This document shows positions 1-7,362 of a stretch of 35,214 bases of DNA, one piece after another. Position 1 is the first letter of the stretch, and every line of letters begins with the position of its first letter. The stretch is from Planctomycetota bacterium (GTDB lineage: Bacteria > Planctomycetota > UBA1135): NCBI GenBank assembly GCA_018671175.1, contig JABHIE010000024.1, positions 1 through 35,214 of the forward strand, in the 5' to 3' direction. Under the pieces are notes generated by a model. That model searched no databases, had not been told where the DNA came from, and saw only the letters and a list, made by a program, of their open reading frames with translations. The position numbers and the translations under genes are program-made.

Positions 1-1
1 C

Positions 2-247
2 GTGCCGAATCATTTGCGCAACGCGCCAACAGCCATGATGAAAGAGGCCGGCTACGGCGAGGGCTACAAATACGCCCACGACGAGGGCGGTATCAGTGAC
101 ATGGATTGCCTGCCTGAAAAATTGGTCGGCACTCGTTGGTATCAACCCTGCAATGATGGCGTAGAAGTGCGGATTGCCGAGCGTTTAGAGCGTTTGCGCG
201 CTGAAATTCAAAGTCGGCCTTCGCGCGAAAGCGACCCACCTAAATAG
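2..247 (+). CDS. rarA: RarA/MgsA AAA+ ATPase, C-terminal fragment (5' end outside window)
   Basis: This is the last 81 residues of replication-associated recombination protein A, a clamp-loader-like AAA+ ATPase that acts at stalled replication forks. The diagnostic C-terminal sequence is visible: HLRNAPT near the start, then [15 protein letters not shown], then [13 protein letters not shown] and a basic/acidic end. In the family these belong to the C-terminal tetramerisation region. The ATPase domain lies to the left of the window, so position 2 is not a real start. The stop (245-247) overlaps by about 40 bp the 3' end of a gene on the opposite strand. The identification rests on family memory of these motifs and is fairly secure. 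Confidence 0.88.
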   Translation: MPNHLRNAPTAMMKEAGYGEGYKYAHDEGGISDMDCLPEKLVGTRWYQPCNDGVEVRIAERLERLRAEIQSRPSRESDPPK

Positions 248-873
248 GCGTGATGGCCGTTGTTTCCAGTCGCGGCGAGTGCCATCCCGCGCTTGGCAAA
301 GTTGCGGAAAGTTGCGGTGGCTGCATCTTGAGCGAGCCCGAAAAAGATGAACTGCCCGTTAGCTTGCAGGCAACGCGCCCAATGCGAAGCGAGCCCGAGT
401 TCAGGGTCTGCTGAGTCGCAACCGAGCAAGACTCTCGATGCCGATGCAAGCGGTGGCCGCTCGCTTGAGCTCGTCAATTTTTCGATGCGAGTCGGAGATT
501 CAATGGATTGAACAATCGCGTCGAAGGGCTCAATATCTTCGGGGTGCAAAACGACTCGCACCGTGCCAACGCCAGAAGCAATGGCGACCAGTGCAGGAAG
601 CGCTGCACCCGGCCCAACGGCCAAAATGCGATGCTGAAGTCTTGCGCCCGTGCTTAATGCCGCAAGTGGTGCGAGAGATTGCGCGCCGAGTAACCCGCCC
701 GCATCGAGCCAAGCGGCGAGTCTCGAATCGGCGGGCGAGAGGTTGAGAGTAACCTGATCGCGCTCGCCAGAATGGCAAGAACCATCTGGGCACTTGTCGA
801 CGAACATGCAAACAAAACCCAAGCGCAAAGCTTGGCCTTGCGCAAGCAGCTCGTGGGGGGAGGCAACATTCAT
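208..873 (-). CDS. Degenerate PrmA-like (Rossmann methyltransferase fold) protein, function unknown
   Basis: This 221-residue protein is not confidently recognised. The middle (about residues 83-120) has a glycine-containing strand-loop motif, [13 protein letters not shown], followed by a hydrophobic strand ending in acidic residues ([11 protein letters not shown]). The C-terminal part has an L-x(n)-GQFIFFGL strand followed by a helix ending FAKRGM. This order resembles the SAM-binding core of class I methyltransferases, especially PrmA (ribosomal protein L11 methyltransferase), but the GxGxG loop is altered and there is no recognisable L11-binding domain. The N-terminal part has four Cys ([14 protein letters not shown] region). 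The ATG at 873 directly follows AAAGG, too close for a normal ribosome site. It lies 25 bp downstream of the DinG-like gene on the same strand and is probably co-transcribed. It could be an inactive paralogue. Confidence 0.6.
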   Translation of the reverse strand: MNVASPHELLAQGQALRLGFVCMFVDKCPDGSCHSGERDQVTLNLSPADSRLAAWLDAGGLLGAQSLAPLAALSTGARLQHRILAVGPGAALPALVAIASGVGTVRVVLHPEDIEPFDAIVQSIESPTRIEKLTSSSERPPLASASRVLLGCDSADPELGLASHWARCLQANGQFIFFGLAQDAATATFRNFAKRGMALAATGNNGHHAYLGGSLSREGRL

Positions 874-898
874 CCTTTAAGGATAACGCTCGCTTGCC

Positions 899-3800
899 CT
901 ACGAAGAATGCACGCGGAAACTGGGGTCTAAGCCGCGTCGCTCAAGCTCAGCCCCAAGCTGCATGTGCCCAAAGATTTTCTTCAAGCAAGTGTCAGTATC
1001 CGCCGCCAAAACATCAGGACGGTCCCATTCTTCTTGCCCGCCAGGTAATTCATTCAAAAAGTCAGCGTTGCGTTTATTAAGGACGCGATGGTCTAGCAAA
1101 AGCACAGCACCTCGGTCGTCTTCGTGCCGCAACAAACGGCCGCATCCTTGGCGGAACATCGCCAACGCTTTGGGCATATAAATCGAATTGCGGTGCGGCC
1201 CCCAACCCATGCGGGCTTGTTGCGCAATCATGTAATCATCTGGTGCGCCAAAGGGCAATTTAGGCATCACGATGTACTGGCAAGTATCGCCCGGGAAATC
1301 AACGCCATACCAAAAAGTATCTAGACCGAATAGGCACGATTCGGGGTGCTCTAAGAATTGTCGCGCTAAATCTTCTTTGCCGACACCTGGCATCCCTTGC
1401 CAAAGTAGGGGGAGGCCGAGTGCTCTAAATCGGGGCGTCAATCGCTCGGCAACTCGTCGCAGCAATTTGCGGTTGGTGAAGAGCGTCAAGATGCGGCCAC
1501 GCGTGCGCTCGGCCAAAAAGAGCAAGACATCTTCGACATAGGCCATCCAGTTTTCGGCATCGGGGCCAGCGTATCGATAAGGTGGCGCATCTTCGGGCAC
1601 GCAATAGAGCGCGGCGCGCGTATCGAAAGTCGTCGGCCCCTCATAAGTCACAACTTCGCGCCCTTTTCGCGCAAGAGTGTCGGCTTCGAGGTGGTCAATA
1701 CCCAAGTAGCCGCGCATCGCCTTGAAGCCGCCCCGCAGTTTTGTCGTGGCACTCACCAATACACCCGCCGACAAGGACGGAAAGTAAACCGTGCCGAGCC
1801 ACTCTTGCGGCAATAGGTATTTGAGCGCCAATAACGGGCGCCTTCGTTGCTCCCAGACTGCGTTGTAGTGCAGCTTTTCTGAAAAGTCGGCTTCTTCGTC
1901 TTCGCCGCCTAACCATAGGTTTAGGCCTTGATTCCAGTGGGCTAGTCGGTCGAGTGGCTTCCGGAGAAACCATCGTAGTCGACGGGCTTGGCGGTGCTGC
2001 AAGTCACCGAGCTCTTCAACGGCCGTGCGCAAGGATGAGTCGAGTCGATCAACGGCGTCGCGCAAACTATTGAGGGCCGTGGCCAACTGCTCGCCGTGAC
2101 CGGAGGTGACATACTCGTGCAGGAAAAACGCAAGCTCTTCTTTGGTGCGATTGTTGCCGTGCTCTTCGCGATATTTCCGATACTCTTTTAAGTGTCGCGT
2201 GCATTCATAGGCGGCGGCATCTAATTCATGAGCGGCTTTGAGCGAGTTTGATGATGCAGGCCGCAACCGCTCGGGGCCATCGCCTTCGGGAAGTTGCCTG
2301 ACTAAGCGATGCAAACGCTCAAGCGGCGCGCGGTCACGCCCACGGCCAACTAGTAAAGTTTGCGAGAGCTCGACGACCTCGTCGAGCTCGATATCCCAAG
2401 ATAAAACATCGAGTGCGACTTCGTGCAAGTGGTCGCACTCGTCAAAAAGTGCGTGCCCGAAATCATCGGGTCGGTGTAGCATGTAGGCGTGGTTGGTTAC
2501 GACTAAATGCGCTCTAGCGGCACGCAATGTGCGGATTCCGGCACCACATCGTTTTGCGGCTTTTCCATGACAGCAGCCAGGGATAGCGCGCACTGATGCC
2601 ACCATCCGCCAGACTTCTCGTAGCACCGCGGCGGGTTGGCCAAGCGGTAAACCCGGTGCGCCATGAAAACCGTCAAGGTCGCCCGAAGAATCTTCGGCAT
2701 AAAAAAGCGCGAGCCTTAGCCATGTTGCACGCGCAATCACGGAGCCACTGCCGGCTTCCGGTGCCGTGTCTAAGATTGCACGACCGCAAATGTAATTAGC
2801 GCGGCCTTTCAAAAGAGCCACGCGCGGCATGCGCTCGTCAGGAAGCCCCGCGTCACGCAACAACCGTAACGCCCGCGGAATTTCGCGGAAGTATGCCTGC
2901 TCTTGCAAAGCTCGCGTATAAGTCGAAAGTGCAACACGCGTTTGTGTCGCTGTCGACCAAAGTAAAGAGGGCGCCAAATAGGACAATGTCTTGCCCGTGC
3001 CGGTAGGCGCATCGGCCATCAAAAAACGATTCTCTTCTAAGGCGGCTGTCACTTCTTGGGCCAAGACGCGTTGCCCAGGGCGGTCTCGTGGTTCAGCACC
3101 TTTTGGAGTAAAAGCGCGTGGCACCAAATCGTAAAAAGCCTGTAAGATTTTGTGGTCGTCTTGCGAAAGGGCGGCGGCATCTTCACGCCTCGATTCGAGA
3201 GGTGCATGCTCGCCAAATTCGGTTTCATATTCGAGACGAAACTCAGGAGTCGCTTCTGTGAGCGCGCGCTCGGCATCCATCGGGGCGCTGTCTAAATCGC
3301 GGCTAAACTCACCGTCGGTCAAGGCAGCCGTAAACAAATCATCGTCATCGCCCGCGGCAAAACGACTCGGCCGATCGAGCAGTCGCCGGGCCAGCTCAAG
3401 CCACTCCCAGGCGGCGGACTCACCCTCTTCGGTGACGGCCTGCAAATCATCAAATGCCCGCGCAAACATCTGGCGGATGGATTCTGGCCGCGCGAAATGC
3501 CAGCGAATCAGCGCCTCGCATAGTCGGCGGATGTCATTAGCGCGCGGTCGTGATGGGGCGGTAATGCGCTCATTTGCCTTGGTGCCTTGCTTGGAAGAAC
3601 TCGATGCCGCGGTACTTAATAAACGCTGGTAAAGCCCTGCAAATGCGCGCTCACCACGGCCGGGGAGCAAAAATGCAGCTAGGCTCTCAAGGTCAAGGAC
3701 CACAGGCTCGTGAAGGGTCGGGCAGGCTCGGCGAAAACGAGTTAAAAACTCATTTCGACCACTCGCCAAGATGACAGGGCGGGACTCGAGCTTGGCAAAA

Positions 3801-4057
3801 TATTCAGGCGTTGCATCTTTCCAGTCGGGTAAATCAGATAGTTTTTCGCCTGTTAAGCCAAGTGCTGCCAATTCTCGTGAAGCCGAAGAGCCCGACTCTA
3901 GGTTGCTGTAAGGCGCAAACCACGATGTCGAAAGGACTTCCACGCGCCCTTCTGTTGCGGGGTAGCCAAAGCCTTCGAGTAAGAAAACTCCATCTTCGTT
4001 GGTGTCGGAGCCGGTGGCCCAACAAGCAACGAAAACGGGGTCGGTGGAAGCATGCAT
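899..4057 (-). CDS. DinG-family superfamily 2 DNA helicase with a long, degenerate exonuclease-like N-terminus
   Basis: 1052 residues. Residues about 340-1000 form an XPD/DinG-type helicase: Walker A PTGTGKT at 351-357, a motif II box D-E-C-D at 539-542 where the family usually has DEAH, and motif VI QGCGRLLRHEDDRG near 970-983. Four Cys (424, 495, 496, 504) between motifs I and II, followed by VTNHAYML, match the iron-sulfur cluster region of DinG. The first 150 residues look like a DnaQ-type exonuclease fold (FVACWATG in place of the usual DxETTG, then LDLESLAAFLLPG) whose acidic catalytic residues appear lost. Residues 150-330 are an unassigned charged linker. Related helicases unwind DNA:DNA and R-loop structures. 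ATG 4057 is preceded by a TAGGGT box rather than a Shine-Dalgarno sequence. It is divergent from leucine dehydrogenase. Confidence 0.88.
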   Translation of the reverse strand: MHASTDPVFVACWATGSDTNEDGVFLLEGFGYPATEGRVEVLSTSWFAPYSNLESGSSASRELAALGLTGEKLSDLPDWKDATPEYFAKLESRPVILASGRNEFLTRFRRACPTLHEPVVLDLESLAAFLLPGRGERAFAGLYQRLLSTAASSSSKQGTKANERITAPSRPRANDIRRLCEALIRWHFARPESIRQMFARAFDDLQAVTEEGESAAWEWLELARRLLDRPSRFAAGDDDDLFTAALTDGEFSRDLDSAPMDAERALTEATPEFRLEYETEFGEHAPLESRREDAAALSQDDHKILQAFYDLVPRAFTPKGAEPRDRPGQRVLAQEVTAALEENRFLMADAPTGTGKTLSYLAPSLLWSTATQTRVALSTYTRALQEQAYFREIPRALRLLRDAGLPDERMPRVALLKGRANYICGRAILDTAPEAGSGSVIARATWLRLALFYAEDSSGDLDGFHGAPGLPLGQPAAVLREVWRMVASVRAIPGCCHGKAAKRCGAGIRTLRAARAHLVVTNHAYMLHRPDDFGHALFDECDHLHEVALDVLSWDIELDEVVELSQTLLVGRGRDRAPLERLHRLVRQLPEGDGPERLRPASSNSLKAAHELDAAAYECTRHLKEYRKYREEHGNNRTKEELAFFLHEYVTSGHGEQLATALNSLRDAVDRLDSSLRTAVEELGDLQHRQARRLRWFLRKPLDRLAHWNQGLNLWLGGEDEEADFSEKLHYNAVWEQRRRPLLALKYLLPQEWLGTVYFPSLSAGVLVSATTKLRGGFKAMRGYLGIDHLEADTLARKGREVVTYEGPTTFDTRAALYCVPEDAPPYRYAGPDAENWMAYVEDVLLFLAERTRGRILTLFTNRKLLRRVAERLTPRFRALGLPLLWQGMPGVGKEDLARQFLEHPESCLFGLDTFWYGVDFPGDTCQYIVMPKLPFGAPDDYMIAQQARMGWGPHRNSIYMPKALAMFRQGCGRLLRHEDDRGAVLLLDHRVLNKRNADFLNELPGGQEEWDRPDVLAADTDTCLKKIFGHMQLGAELERRGLDPSFRVHSS

Positions 4058-4066
4058 GGTGAGGAA

Positions 4067-4072
4067 ACCCTA
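4067..4072 (-). promoter_or_regulatory. Possible -10 box (TAGGGT) for a leaderless dinG-like transcript
   Basis: The minus strand reads TAGGGT nine bases before the helicase ATG, with no Shine-Dalgarno sequence between. The match to TATAAT is poor (T, A and the last T only). It is listed because the same arrangement recurs at several other starts in this window. Confidence 0.25.
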
Positions 4073-4138
4073 GCGCAATTGGGGTTTGTGAACTAACTCT
4101 AAAGGGTCGCAAGGCAAAGGCTGGCCTGCTTACGGGGT

Positions 4139-4167
4139 TTGCCGTTTCTGCAACTCTTTGCGATAAT
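4139..4167 (+). promoter_or_regulatory. Sigma70-type promoter for leucine dehydrogenase
   Basis: TTGCCG (4139-4144) and GATAAT (4162-4167) are separated by 17 bp and match the -35/-10 consensus at 4/6 and 5/6 positions. The predicted transcript would begin near 4174, about 28 nt before the ATG at 4202. This argues against the longer reading frame that could start at 4139, which would lie inside the promoter. Confidence 0.5.
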
Positions 4168-4201
4168 GAGGGGCCGGGCCCACTCCCGAAATTGTGAAAA
4201 C

Positions 4202-5251
4202 ATGGAAATCACCGACCTAAACATTGATGGGTACGAAAGCGTCAAACGATGCATCGACACCCAATCTGGCCTGCATGCGATTATTGCGGTCCACTCCACT
4301 GTCCTCGGCCCAGCTTTGGGCGGCATGCGTCTCTGGCACTACGAGTCTGAAAAAGAGGCTATGTTTGATGTCTTGCGCCTAGCCCAAGGCATGACTTACA
4401 AAGCTTCGTGCGCAGGTTTGGCTCTTGGCGGCGGCAAGTCGGTCATTTTGGGCAATCCGGCCAAAAAGACTCCAGAGCTTTTCCGCGCGATGGGCTCATT
4501 TGTTGAGAGTTTTGGCGGCTCCTACATTACCGCCGAAGATGTCAACACTAAGGTCGAAGATATGGCCGAGGTCAATAGCCGCACCAAGCATTGTGTCGGC
4601 CTTGCGGGCAAATCCGGCAACCCATCGCCCAAAACTGCTTGGGGTTGTTTTGTTGGCCTTCGCGCTGCACTTGAAGAAGTTTACGGCAGCGATGATTTAA
4701 CCGGCAAGGTCGTCGCCCTCGAGGGCGCTGGCTCGGTCGGCGCAATTTACGCCAAGCTGATGGCTGACCGTGGTGCAAAAATCATTGCGGCTGACATCCG
4801 CGAAGAATCGGCCCGCGCGGTCGCCGAAGAGTGCGGTGGCACGATTGTTTCGCCTAACGAGATTCGCAGCGTTGACTGTGATATCTACGCGCCGTGTGCA
4901 TTGGGTGGCTCGGTCAACAAAGAGACCATCCCTGGCTTAAAGGGCAAAATCGTTTGCGGTGCGGCGAATAACCAGCTGCTCGACGCTGATGACGGGCACG
5001 CACTGCGCGAGCGCGGTATTTTGTACGCCCCTGATTATGTCGTGAATGCCGGCGGTTTAATCAATGTCTACAACGAGCTAGTAACCGAAGGTTACAACGA
5101 GCAAGTTGCCATGGACATGATGGAAAAGATTTACACAAACCTAAAAGAGATTTTCGCTATCGCGCGAGATCAAGGTCTTTGTACTTCTGATGCCGCAGAT
5201 CGTTTTGGTGATTTGCGGATTAATGCCGCTCTAGAAGCGATGCAGGCGTAA
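4202..5251 (+). CDS. Leucine dehydrogenase (Glu/Leu/Phe/Val dehydrogenase family)
   Basis: 350 residues from ATG 4202, the usual family length; the first residues (MEITDLN) line up with the normal N-terminus. It carries out NAD-dependent reversible oxidative deamination of branched-chain amino acids in the cytosol. The substrate domain has GPALGGMR (36-43), then TYK (K67) and the signature GLALGGGKSVI with the proposed catalytic Lys79. The NAD-binding domain has GAGSVG (175-180). The NAAN-like segment CGAANNQL and the YAPDYVVNAGG motif of leucine dehydrogenases follow. It is monocistronic with its own promoter and converges on the methionine aminopeptidase gene. A branched-chain role versus valine or phenylalanine preference cannot be settled by eye, but the motif pattern is closest to leucine dehydrogenases. 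Confidence 0.92.
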   Translation: MEITDLNIDGYESVKRCIDTQSGLHAIIAVHSTVLGPALGGMRLWHYESEKEAMFDVLRLAQGMTYKASCAGLALGGGKSVILGNPAKKTPELFRAMGSFVESFGGSYITAEDVNTKVEDMAEVNSRTKHCVGLAGKSGNPSPKTAWGCFVGLRAALEEVYGSDDLTGKVVALEGAGSVGAIYAKLMADRGAKIIAADIREESARAVAEECGGTIVSPNEIRSVDCDIYAPCALGGSVNKETIPGLKGKIVCGAANNQLLDADDGHALRERGILYAPDYVVNAGGLINVYNELVTEGYNEQVAMDMMEKIYTNLKEIFAIARDQGLCTSDAADRFGDLRINAALEAMQA

Positions 5252-5279
5252 ATCAGTCTGTTGGTTTTTGTTCGCCCAG

Positions 5280-5303
5280 ATTCTTGCCCGTTGGGGCAGG
5301 AAT
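5280..5303. other. Hairpin between convergent genes (weak terminator candidate)
   Basis: Bases 5280-5289 pair with 5294-5303 (10 bp including one G-T pair, 4-nt loop). It sits in the 61-bp gap between the leucine dehydrogenase stop and the aminopeptidase stop, where a bidirectional terminator would be expected. No T-run follows on either strand, so intrinsic termination is doubtful. Confidence 0.35.
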
Positions 5304-5312
5304 CACCCTACA

Positions 5313-6245
5313 TCAACAAACATCGCGAGTCGTAACCACGACCTCGTTTTCGAGAATCATTAGCGTGTGCTCGGCCTGTGAAATACGCACAGAAGGGTCA
5401 GGGTCAACGAGTGGCGGGAAGTCGATGAGGCAGCCGGTGCGTTTGAGGCGCAGCAGGGTTGCTTCAACGGCGCCTGTTGGTAAATCGCAAAAAGTGCGGC
5501 GCGCGAAAGGCAGACCCTGCATTTTTTCGATTAAATTCCACACACGCTCATCGATATTTTTGAATTTATGTGGCTTCCGCACGAGCGCAAAAATCTCAGC
5601 CTTACCCTGCTCATAAACCTGCCCACGCCCGTCTGTAGCGAAAGGCTCAATCGCGATGACCATGCCTGGCTGAAGCGTGGCTTTACCCTCGCGGTCGGGT
5701 GTTGCCGGAATTTGCGGCGCGGTGTGCACCAACCATCGCCCCACGCCATGCCCCGTCAGGTTGTAGACAGGTTTGAGCCCATGCGCTGTAATCGCATTTT
5801 CGATAGCCCTACTGAGCTCGCGGATTTGGACGCCAGGAGCGGCAACAGCAATAGCTGCCGCTAAGGCATCTTGGCTGGCCTGAACCAGCTTTTTGCCGTG
5901 CGCGCTTTCGCCAAGATAAACAGTCGCAGCATTATCAGCGACCCAGCCATCGACTTCGACACCAATGTCGATTTTGACTAAATCTTCGGGCTCGTAGACC
6001 ATCGGATCGTTTGGCTTCGAGCAATAATGCGCCGCGATTTGATTGCGACTCGTTTGAGCAGGAAAGGCTGGCGAACCGCCTTGGTCGCGGATGAAGGTCT
6101 CAACCTCAAGCAGGACGGCCTCAAGTCGCACACCAGGTTGAATCAACGAAACGCCTAACTTCCTTGCGTCGCCGGCAATACGGCCAGCGGCAAGAAAGCC
6201 ATGGATGGCTTCATCGGTAACAGCGGGGCGGGGGAATTCTTTCAC
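5313..6245 (-). CDS. Methionine aminopeptidase, type II (archaeal-like)
   Basis: 310 residues from GTG 6245, chosen because the conserved first helix (TDEAIHGFLAAGRIAGDAR) begins about ten residues later; the frame stays open upstream but has no conserved sequence there. Metallopeptidase that removes initiator methionine from nascent proteins. All expected ligands are visible: D93 and D104 in KIDIGVEVDGWVADNA, H166 in TGHGVGR, E200 in AIEPFA and E292 in QAEHTLMIL, plus substrate-site H73. The GHGVGRWLVH sequence, the IEPFATDG turn and the roughly 60-residue insert between E200 and E292 are type II (archaeal/eukaryotic MetAP2) features. The usual bacterial enzyme is type I. It is divergent from the kinase gene. 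It may be the main MetAP or a second copy; no type I gene is in view. Confidence 0.88.
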   Translation of the reverse strand: MKEFPRPAVTDEAIHGFLAAGRIAGDARKLGVSLIQPGVRLEAVLLEVETFIRDQGGSPAFPAQTSRNQIAAHYCSKPNDPMVYEPEDLVKIDIGVEVDGWVADNAATVYLGESAHGKKLVQASQDALAAAIAVAAPGVQIRELSRAIENAITAHGLKPVYNLTGHGVGRWLVHTAPQIPATPDREGKATLQPGMVIAIEPFATDGRGQVYEQGKAEIFALVRKPHKFKNIDERVWNLIEKMQGLPFARRTFCDLPTGAVEATLLRLKRTGCLIDFPPLVDPDPSVRISQAEHTLMILENEVVVTTRDVC

Positions 6246-6334
6246 GGTGGCGCTTTCTTTAGGTGGGGAATCGCTTGGAAACAAGCCGCATTCTAAAGGG
6301 ATGCATCTAAAGTTCGCTAAGAAGCTAGCCGAAA

Positions 6335-6355
6335 GAGGTTTGACCTCAAAGGTCA
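6335..6355. promoter_or_regulatory. Overlapping inverted repeats just upstream of the kinase start
   Basis: GAGGT (6335-6339), TTG and ACCTC (6343-6347) form one 5-bp inverted repeat. TGACCT (6341-6346), CAA and AGGTCA (6350-6355) form a second, perfect 6-3-6 palindrome that shares bases with the first. They end 8 bases before ATG 6364, so they could be an operator or two mutually exclusive RNA hairpins that cover the ribosome entry site. The role is inferred from position only. Confidence 0.35.
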
Positions 6356-6363
6356 CTGAAACC

Positions 6364-7305
6364 ATGACACAAGTCCAAACCGGAACCCACATCGCTCAAT
6401 ACGAGATCCTCGACTTCCTAGGTCGGGGCGCTTTTGCGCAAGTTTTCCTCGCTCAAGATGCTCAAGGCAATCGTTTCGCCATCAAGGTGGGCGAAGCTGG
6501 CGGCGGCGGCTCCTATGTGCCGCGCTTTCGTGAGGTGACTTCCGAGCGTAACCCTTCTGGCTTGAGCCCAGATGAAGCCCCAGCTGAAGCGCTTTTCCTC
6601 GACCCAGCTAAAGGCCCACAAGCTGAAGCGCTTGATTCGAGCGAAATTGACGCACTCTTGTTGAAAGAGGCTGAGCTTCTTGCGCGCGCTAAAGGTCATG
6701 GCGTCCCGATGTTGCATGAGATTGTGAAGGTCGATGGACGGCCTGCTTTGGTCATGGATTACATTGAGGGCACGACTCTCCGTGAACGCATCCGTTCGCT
6801 CGAAGGCATTAAGCTTGGCTGGATTGCTGAGGTTTGCAGTACGCTGGAGCGTATGCAGCGTCTGGGTTGGAAATGCCACGGCGATGTGAAACCTGAAAAC
6901 ATCCTCATCACCGCTAACGAGGAAGTCATCCTAATCGACCCTTTGGCGGGTTCTGGTCGCGAAGATGAGGTCTTGGCGACACCGTGGTACAACCCGTTTT
7001 TGCGCCGCGATGAAAAAGGCGATACGCAAAGTGTGGCCATCATGCTCTACGAGCTACTTTGTGGTTGCCTGCCCTTTGATCACGCGCCTTTCCGTTATGC
7101 GCGACTCGGCGATTCGGCCGCAGTCAGTAAGGAAGACCGTGATTTGGCGATGAGCCTTTACCTGAGCTACCCACAGCCGCGCGAGTTGAATGAGCACGCG
7201 CCTCGCTCGCTGGAGCGCGTGATTTACCGCGCCCTATGTGACGAAGGCTACGGTCTGAGTGATTTGCGCTGCGACCTCGAGGATTTCCTCTTGAAGCTTC
7301 ATTAA
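6364..7305 (+). CDS. Eukaryote-like Ser/Thr protein kinase with an unusual N-lobe insert
   Basis: 313 residues from ATG 6364; an upstream ATG at 6301 is in frame but its extension has no kinase sequence. The glycine-rich loop is LGRGAFAQV (19-27), followed by the ATP Lys41 in FAIKVG. A non-conserved insert of about 55 residues precedes Glu102 of helix C (KEAELLARAKG). The catalytic loop is HGDVKPEN (172-179), with Gly in place of the usual Arg of HRD. The metal-binding DFG is D192-P-L, so the Asp is kept. Asp220 (GDTQSVAIMLYELLCG) matches the subdomain IX Asp. All residues strictly needed for phosphotransfer are present. There is no membrane segment or sensor domain, so it is a compact soluble kinase. 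It is followed 57 bp later by mqnD. Substrate unknown. Confidence 0.85.
   Translation: MTQVQTGTHIAQYEILDFLGRGAFAQVFLAQDAQGNRFAIKVGEAGGGGSYVPRFREVTSERNPSGLSPDEAPAEALFLDPAKGPQAEALDSSEIDALLLKEAELLARAKGHGVPMLHEIVKVDGRPALVMDYIEGTTLRERIRSLEGIKLGWIAEVCSTLERMQRLGWKCHGDVKPENILITANEEVILIDPLAGSGREDEVLATPWYNPFLRRDEKGDTQSVAIMLYELLCGCLPFDHAPFRYARLGDSAAVSKEDRDLAMSLYLSYPQPRELNEHAPRSLERVIYRALCDEGYGLSDLRCDLEDFLLKLH
6582..6633 (+). repeat. 13-bp in-frame direct repeat in the kinase insert
   Basis: AGCTGAAGCGCTT occurs at 6582-6594 and 6621-6633. The offset is 39 bp, exactly 13 codons, so both copies encode AEAL in the non-conserved N-lobe insert. This looks like a trace of a small internal duplication. Confidence 0.5.
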
Positions 7306-7348
7306 GCAGAAGCGGTTGAATCCACACTTTTGAGGCTCATGGAGCGGC

Positions 7349-7354
7349 TAGAAT
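7349..7354 (+). promoter_or_regulatory. Possible -10 box (TAGAAT) for leaderless mqnD
   Basis: TAGAAT matches TATAAT at 5/6 positions and ends 8 bases before the mqnD ATG (7363). No Shine-Dalgarno sequence lies between, so the transcript could start at or next to the ATG. No good -35 is seen 17 bp upstream. Confidence 0.4.
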
Positions 7355-7362
7355 GCCGCCCC

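Noticed and set aside
4139..4201. N-terminal extension of leucine dehydrogenase from position 4139
   Set aside because: The extension has no family similarity and covers the likely promoter; the normal family N-terminus starts at 4202.
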